The notes under the pieces are model-generated. The model was not told the DNA's origin. It did not search any database and worked only from the letters and a program-made list of their open reading frames with translations. Made by a program: the position numbers and the translations under genes. This document shows positions 33,309 through 45,261 of a DNA stretch of 64,000 nt, in pieces. Origin of the DNA: Chamaea fasciata (taxonomy: Eukaryota; Chordata; Aves; Passeriformes; Sylviidae). The DNA is taken from the NCBI GenBank assembly GCA_029207755.1, contig JARCOQ010000002.1, forward strand, positions 4,402,001 to 4,466,000. Direction: 5' to 3'. Position 1 is the first letter of the stretch. Each line of letters opens with the position of its first letter.

Positions 33309-36300
33309 CTATAAAAGCTGCCATTGTACTTGTATACTTTACAGAAGTCGTATTCCTAACCCTCTGCCCTGGTTTTTAAGAGCCCAGTGGTATTATTGCA
33401 TTAAATATGGCACACAAATCACCCATGTGACACTCTAAAATAATGACTGCATAGAGGCAGATAAGGATCTATGCAGAAGCATGATCATTTATAGGCCTTT
33501 AATTATTTTTTTAATAGTTACAGTAAATATATCTACCAACATTCAGGATTTTTCCTGTAATGTTTAAGAGTAGCATGAATAATGCTCCAAGCCAAAAAAC
33601 TCTTCCTGCCAGCCAAGAGTCCCCTAGGACTGATCCGGGGTTCAGTTCTATCTAAAATTAAACAAAAGATAAAGCAAACATTCAAGCACAGACTTTTTCA
33701 GCATAATTTTAAAAAAGTTGGCCCAGAAGCATAATACATAATTCATCCCAAACCGATCTCCCAAAAGAGTGAATTTTTTCATGTAAGAACTTGACTGCTT
33801 TATCTCTGCCAAAGCTGCTCATCCTCTCACTGGAAGTTAGCTTGCAAGACAAAGCCATTATGACTTCCACATGAGTGAGGTCTCAAAGTCTGCATGACAT
33901 ATATGAAAGAAGAAAACAGGACTGGATTTGGCCCAGGCAACTTAAAAAAAAAATGATAAAGACAGTCTTTAATAATAAATAGCATTAACTTGAGACTAGG
34001 TAGACCCAGTGTCAATGTTTATAGCTAATTAGTAGCTTGTCCTCCACATTTGCTCTTCTGGATATTTCCTTTGTAAGTACTATTTCTAAATGTCATTGTG
34101 ATACAGTCTTTGCTTAGATCTTAACAACTCCTGTTTGCAAGATTAATTTATATTAAATGCTGCACCATTTCCCCCTCCATCCAGATTCTTACTGATACGA
34201 TTTGTATTGGCAATATCTCACGAGTAAAAAGGTGAACAGTCACCTGATGAGGGTAATATTTTTAAGAAGCAGCTCTAATTGTAGTAAGGGATGTTAAATT
34301 GATTATTTTAGAGACAGCTCTATTAGGTACAAGAACAGATACAGGAGGTACAAAGACATAACAAGGTGCTACATTCCTGCCGGTGACTTCAGCAATAACA
34401 TGAACAACAGTTGCGCTGAATAAGAAAACATTCCAAATTTCTATTTCCATTCAATCTTCTGCATATCTGCTGAGGTTTGAAACAATTTTTTCAGTTATGA
34501 TGGTATCAATTACCAGCCATGAAAAATGGGAACTTTAAAATTTGTTTCATATAAAGCCCCAAAATGGCCAGAAATCGTGTGGAAAAAGAAGGTGACTACA
34601 TTAGACATGTGGCAGTGGATTTACGTGGAAAATTTCCTATCTGCTGCTGGGAGCTACAATGTGTGTGTTGAGGGAAGATAGCAGAATAACATCCTGATTA
34701 CTGATTAATATTTTAGGTATTGAATTTCCTAAACTTTTTCAAAAGTTGGATCTTAGCTCATGATGTTCAACCCCGTCAAGAATCTAAATACAATTGCTGA
34801 TGACTGCATTTCTCTGTACCCCTTCGCCTCTTCAAGTAAAACATTTTTCTTCACCAAATGTTTACATCTTCTACAATCTTGTTTAGATACACTGTTCTTC
34901 ACTTATTTCCCTCAGAACTCTTCTCATTCAGAAACAGTGTTTCTCATTTACATGACTACATGGCATACACAAAATATGTAGCGCAGTCTGTAAAGCAAGA
35001 AATTTCTTCCAGAATACATAATCTATACACAAATCTGAATTTTTATGTTCATTGTTAAATGTGTACATATAAAATGCTCCATGCAGTACCAATGAAGCAT
35101 AAAAAAAAAATAAAAAAAGGAGTGTCATTGGTTTTGAAGAAAACTCTCTGCTAGTTCCTTCAGAATATTTATTATTTTCTGAAGTTGACTAATGGTGCAA
35201 TAGGACAAGAACAACATGGAAAAGTCAGCTGCAACAGCAAATAACAAAACAAAAATACACACTTTCTCAATCTTTCTCATAAATAATAATATACTGTTTG
35301 AGATCTTCTACCAATAACCATGAAATACTGAAAAAAAAAAACACATCAAAAAGTGACATAAGGGGTATTATGACATACATGTCACTTTATCATTAAGTGC
35401 TCATGAAGAAAATGAGATCTATTCAAGCATTTCAGTTTGGAAGGTTGTCATACACCAATGGCCTATGGTCAGCATTCAGCATATGAATCTTCCTACATTT
35501 TTGAGCTTTTCAGTTGTCCAGGCTGCACATTACCAGTAAAACATGATGTCTCTACCTCCACTGCGTCACTGATGACAGCAACATGCAGGTCTTAAATTGT
35601 AGTGAAGAAATAATTTTGCAGAGATGCCCTCTGGAAAAGGCACTATGAAAATCTCATCTAATACTTACTCTACTCCAGGAGATTTTAAACAAACAAGAAA
35701 GCCTTGCTTCCCTTCTATAATGCCAACAACTCATTTTGGGGGACAAATACAATTTGCTTCTCTTAGTTCTCCTTTTTGTAAAACATCTTCAGAGGTATTT
35801 TAGAAAACCAGCAGAATTTAGCTGAAAAATGTAGACAGACATCAATACCATTGAGTTTTTCCAAACAATGCTTTTCTGATTGCTGTTTTCTTAACAGAAT
35901 TTATTAGGAAAAAAAAAACAAGCACCTATTTTGAAGAATTCTTGAACTAAATTTTAATGGTTTGATTTCTTCTAGTACGGTAGGTTAAGTTTACAAGTTC
36001 TGCTTCATTTTAAGAAAGCAATACATCACTAAATGCTTCCATGAACAGCCCTTCAGCCATTTTCTACCAGTGCTGGTAAAAAAAAATCTCTCCTAAATCA
36101 AGTCCTATTAAAAGGAAGGTAATTTTGACTAACCCTTTATTCAAATGTGAGGGCATTCAGACAGTAAGAGCCCTTCAGCGTAATGGAAAGCCAGTTCTAT
36201 CCAAGTCATAGTATGTAAGAAGGAATGATGCATGAAAAAATTGAAAGGAACAGAAGAAAATGAGGTGCAAAGAGCTGCTTTATAGGACAGCCAAGCTCTG

Positions 36301-36792
36301 CAGGACTCTTCAAGCATAACAGGATTTGCCTTCTGAGCAAGAATCTTTGGATTACCAGACCTGAACAACTGAGTAGAGTTCATGTAGAAGAGAAAGGGGG
36401 GAAGAAAGGCCATTGGAGTATATCAGCATAAGAAGCCGTGGCTAAATGCAGTTTTCCGTGGGCATCAACAAATGGGGTGCAATCAGCACCGTGATGCATT
36501 GCAGCCTGAACACATCAGTCCTCAGAACAAAGCTGCTGTACAACAACTTAACTGCTCTGATACAGCACCACCTACCACTGCCTCGTCTGTCCTTGGCATG
36601 TAAGTCACACCCAGTGCATTGCCAAAATATTATTATAAGAGCTGTTACACAAATCCAGCGTTCTAGCTCTTTTCCCAAGGCATTCATAATTATTTCAGTT
36701 TATGACAAAATTCATTGTACTCTCTTTAGGCTTAAGTACTTTTCCAAACTCCCCAAAGGACTTTTGATTTTGTAATCTTTTTCCAGTCTGTC

Positions 36793-37115
36793 CTGCTTTT
36801 GACTGAGATGGAGTTAATTTTCTTCTTAATAGCTGGTACACCACTGTGATTTGGATTTTGGATGGGAACAGTGTCGATAACAAATACACTGATGTTTCAG
36901 TTATTGCCAAGCAGTATTTAGAGTCAAGGAGTTTTCAGCTTCTCAAACATTCCAGCAGCAAGCAGGCTGGGAGGCACAAGGAGCTGGGAGGGGACAGAGC
37001 CATGACAGCTGACCCAAACTGGCCAAAGGGATATTCCACACCACGTGGTCTCATACTCAGGATATAAACCTAGGGGGGAAAGCTGGCTGGGAGCCACTGC
37101 CTGGGAGAAGGCTGG
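36793..37115 (+). mobile_element. Avian ERV LTR-like fragment (solo, partial)
   Basis: The segment has the look of a common avian endogenous-retrovirus LTR: a 'GAGATGGAGTTAATTTTCTT' start region, 'GACAGCTGACCCAAACTGGC', 'AAAGGGATATTCCA', and a TATA-like GATATAAAC at 37061-37069. No gag, pol or env sequence adjoins it, so it would be a solo or truncated LTR. The family name cannot be fixed by eye. Confidence 0.65.
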
Positions 37116-37373
37116 GCATTCTGTCATTCATCCTGTCATTCCCCAAAAAAAATCCCGGATTTTTTTTTTTTTTTTTAAAATTTGGGGGGATTTTTAGGGG
37201 GTTTTTTTTGGGTTTTCATGGGATTCCAGGTGCTCAAAGGGTTCCAGGTGAGTCCATTCCCAAAGAATTCCCAACCCCTGAGAGATTCCCAGGTATGAAC
37301 CACCTGAGTTTCACTTTCTCCCCTAAAAAACACTTTGTGTGACTTGCTTTTGTGCGTGGCAAGGAGCACTTAC

Positions 37374-37500
37374 CCTGCTGCCCCTGCGGCGTTTGTGAGA
37401 TGATGAACTGTGCTGGCTGCAAGTTGGTTGTTGGATGCACCAACACAAACTGTTGCAGGTTGAGATTCTGCTGCTGAAGCTGCTGCAAGTGCTGCAAATC
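37374..37500 (-). CDS. POU2F1: POU2F1 coding exon 7 (Gln-rich)
   Basis: A 127-nt exon after acceptor TTCCTTAAG. It reads [42 protein letters not shown], ending one base into Gly 226 at donor GTAAGTG. Residues 184-225 in the heart of the Gln-rich activation domain, which in Oct-1 works with the basal machinery. Human has DLQQLQQLQQQ, so His replaces one Gln. The AAG acceptor is preceded by an unusually long pyrimidine tract. Confidence 0.97.
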
Positions 37501-40500
37501 CTTAAGGAAATGGGAAGGGGGGGAAAAAAAAAAAGAGAAGGGACAAAAAAAGAAAAAAAAAAGGGGAAAAGGGGAAAAAAAAAAGAAAAAAAAAAAAAAA
37601 AGGAAAAAAGAGAAGACAAAAAAAAAAAAGAAAAAAAAGAAAAAAGAAAAGAAAGAGCTGTGTGTTAGACATATAAGTTAGCAATGATTCCCAATGTAAG
37701 ATTTCCTAACAGCCAGCTACACTCAAGCATTCAGAGATAAAACTGGATGCCATACACAGCAGAAGTCCTGCTACTGAATATCCTTTGGAATGGTAATTTG
37801 AATTTCACTCTCGTTCATAAAACCGAAGTTATTTACTAAACAACCCGGCAAAGTATATCCAGAACTGTTCTGCTTTAAAATCAAAACAAACAAATAAACC
37901 AATCTTCCTTCCCCTCAAATTCAGGCGTTTTCAAATACATTAGGCTTATCAGCACAAAGATCTCTCAAACTTATTTTTTGAGGATGGAACTCTGTTACAA
38001 ATCAAGCATATTAGCTGGGAGACTTTTTTTTTTTGTAACAATGGTCTGCAATTGCCATTTAAATCAACAACAGGAAAGCAAAATATTACAGATTCCTTGT
38101 TTGCACTCTGGTTGTTCAGTTCACATTTCAGAAAGTAGCTAACTGAATTAGTAAATATATTTGATTTGTTCTGAAGCAAATTACAATAAGCTTAATAGAT
38201 ATGAGTATAATGAAAGGTTAAAAGGAATAATCCAAAACTCTGCATTATTGCAGAACCCGACTTTTATGCATTTAAACCATTCAGGACTATTAATTTTCTA
38301 TAATTAAATGACAGGTCTCAATGTAAAATGTTAATCTCTGAAAAACTGAGTTTTCAAGAAAAAAGCTTCAACTTGACATTTAGCTGGAGAATAAAAACAT
38401 AGAGAACTGCTTAAAAATATTGTTCCCCCTAACTAGCCTTTTTCTTTTCATCTCCACACAGGACAATAACAAGAGCAACTGAAATTTAAAAAACACACTG
38501 TGAAGTAAGCCAGCGTAACAGTGGTAATCCATCAAAAAGCATCTAAACACACTTTAGATTTTTTCTGTCTCTCCAGGAAGAATTTGTTTCAAAATACTCA
38601 CCAAACAGGTGGAAAAAAACCTGAATGAAGGCTTGCAACCTCCCATTACACAAACCAAACCAAGCAGACAAGAAGACTCCCCCAGAGCTCTGTTTCAGGG
38701 AAGTTATTCAGGCCCCTGTTTGCAGAGGAACCGTGTTCAGGTGCAGCAGCGCCACAAACAGTGCCCAACGTGGCTGCTTGGAGCTGCTCATCTTCACACA
38801 GCCCCAAACACACGTGAGTTCAAGTGAACCAGAGTAACAAAGAGCTGCTCCTTAAGCTGCAGGTTACTGAGCACTCCCACAACCCACAGAGGATGGGACA
38901 GGCCATTCACTGCCAGCAGTGGATTTGGAGATGAGAAGTCAAGACAGACTGACAAGGAGAACTTCTTTCTTACACAATGCTGTTACCTGTGACCTTACAT
39001 TATTTTAAATCTGTTAAAACTGTAGCTTGAAAGTTGCAACAATCTCCTCCTCGAGATGAGGGGTGGGGAATGTCAGAAAGGAAGACTAGGCAGGGGAAAA
39101 AATAGGGAGCCCACTGATTTATGAGACCATAGACAGGCATTATAAGAAAACGACTACTTAACCTGCATTACACAGACACTGGCCATCAATCACTTGGGCT
39201 ACTTAGCCCTGTTAAGTCAAAAGCATGCAGTGTAATAATATGGTAGACAGACACCAGATGGATTGATCAAGCAATGCTCTTTAAGAAATGGAAACTTCCA
39301 TTTTATAAGAGAATGGTAAAATTTTAAAAAGTGCCCACGAGCAAAAAAAAGTGATTTTAAAGTCAACAGTATTGTTTGCTTTCAGAAAATTGCAGAAATA
39401 ATGCAACCATTCCTGTGAAATCGAGGCAAATTTCCTTCTTGAAAGAGAGAAATAACTGCACCAGTTCTATCCTGGAACTCCATGTTTCTTTTGACTTCAT
39501 ATCCTAATATCACATTGGTCAGAATTGCTACCAAAACCTCTTCTTGAGCTCAACATGCCATGGATCTCCACTCATTTTTTCACTGATTTTCAATGCTCAG
39601 CTGGTTACCTCTGCAGATTGTGCTGACCCTCCAGCTCAGAGGGGGCTCACACTGGAATGGATGTGAGGACAGGATGCAGAGTTGAAAACAGAAATGGAAA
39701 GAGCTGAGCAAGCTGACTCAGGTTGTGAACACTGGGCAGAAGGAAAGGAAATAAAGAGAGGCTGCAGGGTGAAAATAAAGGTAGATAAGAGAAAAAAACA
39801 GAAACACAAAAGGAAGAGTTGGGAAGACACAGTAGAAGAAAAAAGTATCAATGGAAAAGCAGATAGGTTAAGGACCTCTCCCAGTCAAAAGCAAACAAAT
39901 GAAATCACCCCAGATGACCAAGTAGATCTCACATGATTTGAAGCACCCCCACAGGAGATGGAGTTACATGCAAGAAAGAATACAAAGAAACAGAGGCAGT
40001 GTATCTCTAAGATCAAAGGAGGAGACCTTTTTGTTTAAGACTATAGTATTCATAACGCTGGCTACCCAGCTAAGACATGACAGCTCTTATCATCAGGCTC
40101 TTACACTTTAATATGAGAAAACTGTTTTTAAATTGAGGCCTCAGGGATAACTGATATAAGCAATCTTATTCTGTGCATCTGCCTTGGTAAATGGTATGTT
40201 GGCTAAGTCTTGTTTAAATACAGAAATATAATTCTGCAACGCAAAATGAAAATGATGCCTCCAAGGCTAATCACTTCTAAATAGCCCTACCAGCCCCTCA
40301 AATGCATTTGAAATTCAACTTTATTTCCACCTTGGGAAAGTTTTATTATTTAGTTAATTATACCATTACAATAAATCTCCCAATAGCAACCACACGGACA
40401 AACCCGACACTGTTTTCCCACACTGATCTTTTTTCCTCAGTGTTAAAACCTGTACGCTAGCACAAGCACATGGAAAGAGATGGAAAGACTTTCAGGGAGA

Positions 40501-43311
40501 CATGCATGTCTCCTGGTGCTGCCTACCAATTTAGAAAGATCAAAACAATCCAAATCCTACCCCAGCAGAATAATCTGTCAAGTGCTATGTTGTGCTGTGA
40601 GGAAGATCCTTTTTTTTTTTAAATCATCTAAATTTCTAAATTCAATGCCATTATTTCCAATTACAGTTTCAGCACAAACTTAAGCATCTGTGTCATTTTG
40701 AGATTCACATCACAGAAATACAGAGCATGGATCCTGAACACAAGGAAGTTTATAGAGAGCCCCAAAAGTTGATATATAACCTGTTTAGTGTCAATCCAGG
40801 AGCAGGACAAGCTCCTCACCAGGCCGCTGCAGCAGATACCTTATGTGAACTGCAGTGCACATTAAAGGAGTCATGCTTTTGCAATTAGTTAATTAAAATA
40901 AACACGGTAATCCCCCTGCTGCAGAGACCTGCCAGTTAATCAATTATTCAAAAATCATCAATTAAAACAAACATTCAGCTATTTGTATAATCAGCTCTAT
41001 GTTTACAATAGCAACACAAACAAAGCTGAGCACTGCTTACAAATCCTTGCCAAGACGGATCAAAAAGCACGGTGCTATCTACTTACGAACCTAGATGGTA
41101 GATGTTTTCCATAAGCACCTCAAATTATATCCAACACCTGCACAATTTATGCCCTGCACTTTCATCATAAGGAGCAGTTAACAAGATTCAACCAAGCTTA
41201 TTTATGTATCAAAATAACCTATCCTAAAAGACATTAATTGTCAAGTCAAACATCTAAGTAATTAGGAACGTCAGAAAACAAGTACAACTTTAATTTGTTC
41301 TGCACGTGGCAACTACGTGATCACATGCTGTATTTCAGAGAGCCCTTAGCTCACTCACGTGCACAAATCAGACAATGCTGCCTTCAGAAACTCTTATTTG
41401 ACAGCACATGCCTGATCTTTTCAACTCCTCCCAAACACTTCTCTGAAGATTTTCCAAGTTCTGGAGGAAAAAGCCAGTACAAAACTAATAATTGTAAATG
41501 CTTCACACATTTTCAGAGCTCCACACTGAGCTGGGAGAGCAGGATTAGAAACATCTCACACATGCATTACATCGGTATCCACTGCTTTGGGGACCTATTT
41601 AACAAACCTAAGGTCAGACAGTTCAAGGTTCAGATTTTGTTAATAGCAAATTTTAGGCCTCCACACTTCAGTGAAGCAGACCTCACTATCTTAAGCTGCA
41701 CACCTGGAAGAGGAGAGGCACACACCTGTGGATTGCTTACATCCATGTTAAAAGACTCACATCCCATCAAATGGGAACTGTGACAGGTGCATGGAAAGAT
41801 GTCAGAAGCTATAACCAACAACTTCCTTGACAAGGACATCCCCCATTCTCTTCTTGAAATCTGTCTGTATTATTGCCTACAGACAGTCTTAACAAAATTA
41901 AGATATGATCTTGAGAATTACAAGTTTCCTTGAATGCTACATCCTTCAGCCATCTCTACATCATGCCAGTGAAGTGGAATCCTTTGCTAAAAAAGGTGTT
42001 ATTTGGTGATGTGACTTCTCACAGTGCAACAAGAGCTTCAGTGAGAGGAATCTCATCAGCACTGGCCTTTCAAAAACTGTGGCTGGCACCACTCTGGCCT
42101 CTCTAAGGACAGCTAGAGAAGTCAGAACTTCTAGACCAACACCACAAAAGTTTGTCACTTCATCTAATGAAAACCTGATAGCACAGCCAGGCTGTTATTC
42201 AGCTAGTGGACCCGTACAGTAAAGGATTGAACACTGACCACTGGACTTCACAGACAAATGCAATATTTCCATTCTTGTCCTTAATCAGACCTCATGTTCA
42301 CTTTTCAGACACTTCATCCCGGTTGAATACAAGAGACAATAGCTTGAACAGAAAGCATCAGACAGTCTTAAAGAACTTGCTCGTTCTATGAAGCAGCAAC
42401 TTTGAAGATTACATACCCCACACACTTTGCACAGCTAGCCTAATAAAACTAGCATAATGTACCAAGAACTTTAATCTATGGAAAGATGGGCCTCAGCATG
42501 AGCAAGACAACCACCTACTCATAGTACTCAAGATGTCTAAGCTGCACGTTTGGTTACCCTTGTCCACAAGTCTACGGGTTTTCCACACTACATACATTAA
42601 GCACAGAGTTAGTGCCACTGCCATCTCCACACTGAATTAAGCCAGTCCTGGAAGACCCAGTGGGTTCCTTACTGCTTCAAGTAAGCAGAATGTCCACAGC
42701 AAGCAGTTCTTCAGAACTGACAAGCCTTCAGTAGCAGACTATGAGACTGGACAGATTCCAACACCAGACTCATTCTCCAGGTTTTTCTCCAGACACACAG
42801 GAGAGCCCATTCTTTGTCACTGAACTCCCAGCATTAAATACCAAGCCAAAATAGCACACAAATGGGTCAAGACAAACTGCCGTTCTTCAGCTCTATCATT
42901 TTGCTGCTAACAAGCACCATTTGGGTCTGACAAGCATCCTTTTTGATACACAGGCATCATTTCCCATCCACACAGGTCTTAACAAGTGCAATTTCTTTGG
43001 GCATCTTACCATACCCCTTTTTCTCCTTTCTCACGCTAACTACAGGAGGGAAGATTCAGAAAACACAGCATCTACTCAGATTCTGGTACAAACTCAGAAG
43101 CCCAGTGGAACTGAGGAACAGCTGCCACACAGTCCTCGCTAAGACTACCAAACTTCAACCTCATCATCCAAAGATACACGAGGAAAGACTAAAAATTCTC
43201 GAGGACTCCAGAAACTCGCCGAGCGAGGAGCGACCAACAAATTTCATTGGAATGGTGCAATCAAGTCCAAAACCTCTGTTGTTTTCCACCCTCTCAAGCC
43301 TCAAGGCTCAC
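37501..43311 (-). other. POU2F1: POU2F1 intron 6
   Basis: A 5.8-kb GT-AG intron (donor GTGAGCC). The 3' end is the pyrimidine tract at 37508-37658. A homeodomain-motif-rich stretch lies at about 40855-40995. No mobile element recognised. Confidence 0.9.
37508..37658. repeat. 150-bp purine tract (polypyrimidine on the POU2F1 strand)
   Basis: The plus strand is almost only A and G across these bases (exceptions such as one C in GACAAA units). On the transcribed POU2F1 RNA it is a C/T tract ending just 8 nt before the exon 7 acceptor. Confidence 0.9.
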
Positions 43312-43491
43312 CTGTGCAATCTGTATTGGCTGAGATAGAGGGATCTGCGTCATCGGCGTTGCAGCAGAGGCCGAGATGGTGGCACCAGCAGCGCTGTGCT
43401 GCTGACTGGCTGAGTGCTGCACTGCAGCCGCCAGCAACTGGGCCTGCGCCTGTTGGAGCAATAACTGTTGCTGGGCTGGCGTCAACGTGAG
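43312..43491 (-). CDS. POU2F1: POU2F1 coding exon 6 (Gln/Ala-rich)
   Basis: A 180-nt phase-0 exon after acceptor GTTTATAG. It reads [60 protein letters not shown]. Residues 124-183. Human has QAQAQAQLL and VQQHSASQ, so this copy is shorter by two residues (one QA unit) and by one Gln. The Gln-rich character is that of the Oct-1 N-terminal activation domain. Confidence 0.98.
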
Positions 43492-45141
43492 CTATAAACA
43501 ATTAGAAAACACAGCCATTAATAATGGGAAGAGCCACTTCAGCTACAAAGTCATTAGACAGCTCAGTACTAGTTATGTTAACCAGGCAATCCTAGGGCTA
43601 TTCCACTGACTGGCCAAGGACAGCTGGCTACTCAACACGGGGTGGGAACCAACCTACCACAGCCCTGACGCAAACCAAAGTGCACCACCACCAACACTGG
43701 CACTTACTGGAACCTACACAACCTAACTCTGCTCCTAAGTTTTCCTCGCAACTCCACCAGCAGTTTCAGGGAAAAAGCAATTAAGTAGCAAGCAAAAGAA
43801 AAGAATCAGTATTGCCAGGATTTGAAAGGAAATTTACACCCAGCAGAACAGCAAGTGATTAGCCAGATGAATGTGAAGCAGGAATGCTGGCTATGGCTAC
43901 TGAACAAACTGATAACGCCCCAGCTGCTTCACATTAGCATGAATCCCTGCCATATTCCATCATTTCCATTATGCCCTAAGATATAAGTAAAGAACATGAG
44001 CTCCATTTGTTTCTCTCCAAGTCTCCCCATCTGCCCTTTTTTTTTTCTCTTTTAATAGAATAGAGTTGGCAACTTTACATCCCTTCCCTTTCCCAAACAC
44101 ACATTATCTCTGTGGAACAGGTGGCAGCAGTCTCTCCTTTACATGTAAATGAATCTTGATGCCCATATTTACTACAACCCGTATCTGCATAGGCCTGGAG
44201 TTTTGAATGTTTCACTACAGCAGACAGTTATGAACTAAAACAAACCAGTATTTTCTGAGAATACAAAAAATAATAAAATATGCCAGGTTTTAACAACACA
44301 TCGAAACAGTCTCACTTTTAAAGTTTCAATGCTTAACTGAAAACTAAATAGGATGCTTATTTACATACTAATATAGGAGAAGGTTTCAATTCTTCAACTG
44401 AAGAACAATTGAGCCTGAGATTAAGAAGTCATTTCATGCAAGCGTAGGGATGATCTAACCTAACACTTCAAATCATAAATATATTGTTGGAGCAACTGCC
44501 CTAAGCTTATTAACACACAAACTCTCATACTGCAAAGCTGATTATGTGGAAGCAAATTCTTTAACCAGCCCATTCACAAAACCTGCTCTTTTTTGAAACG
44601 ACTGAAAGCCTTTACAACAATTCAGACACACCAGAAAGTCTAAAACAACAATTAACCCATATTTACTTCCAAAGCTTTGCAATTAAAAACCCCTCAAAAT
44701 CAGTAGGTTAAAACAAAAGGGTTTAACAGGCTTAAGGAAAATACTAATAATTACCTAAAAAGACGTGCATGAGAAAAGGGAAAATTAACAATTCTCATAA
44801 TTTTTGGTTCTTCACCCAGCTGTAAGGTTCAGTCTTGTTCTCTCATGCCTCATTTTAATCTTTAAGGAAAAAAAAAATCCTCTTTATGACGTCAGTGACT
44901 GTCTCATTTGTAACTGTTGTAAAACAACAGGTTTTAATTTCCTCCCAGAGTCAAAAGGGATACTGTTGTTGTTTGGAAGCAAATACTTAGAGACAAACCC
45001 CAAATATTACAGTCTGCTTATTTTTCCAGGAAGATATTTTCTGTTGCCACTTGCACTGAAGTTCCTCCCTAGGCTAAAGGAAGTTGCAGTGCCCCTCAAT
45101 GACAGCTGCGTGGGACTGCAGCACCCCTGGGTAACTCTTAC
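43492..45141 (-). other. POU2F1: POU2F1 intron 5
   Basis: A 1.65-kb GT-AG intron (donor GTAAGAG, acceptor TTTATAG). No repeat recognised. Confidence 0.9.
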
Positions 45142-45261
45142 CCCGGTGATCTGTCCTCCGGCCAGCATGAGCTGGGTCTGGGGTATGGCCGCCTGCACTG
45201 AAGGCTGCTGGGAAGGCTGGCTTGGCTGCTGAGAGTCCCCAGATTCTTCATTAGATTTAGA
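45142..45261 (-). CDS. POU2F1: POU2F1 coding exon 5
   Basis: A 120-nt phase-0 exon after acceptor TTGACTAG. It reads [40 protein letters not shown], identical to human Oct-1 as I know it. Residues 84-123. Donor GTAAGAG. Confidence 0.98.

Larger units (their letters stand above)
29907..37373 (-). other. POU2F1: POU2F1 intron 7
   Basis: The largest resolved intron, 7.5 kb (donor GTAAGTGC). It contains a nearly 0.9-kb CR1 copy (32438-33308) and an LTR-like fragment (36793-37115), both in antisense orientation to POU2F1. The rest is unique AT-rich sequence with no exon recognised. Confidence 0.9.

Noticed and set aside
37435..37668. Lys/Glu-rich 77-codon plus frame and Phe/Leu-rich minus frames
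   Set aside because: They translate the purine tract upstream of exon 7 and are simple-sequence artefacts.
39682..39936. 84-codon charged plus frame (Lys/Glu-rich)
   Set aside because: It is intronic with A/G-rich composition, no known domain and no conserved start context.
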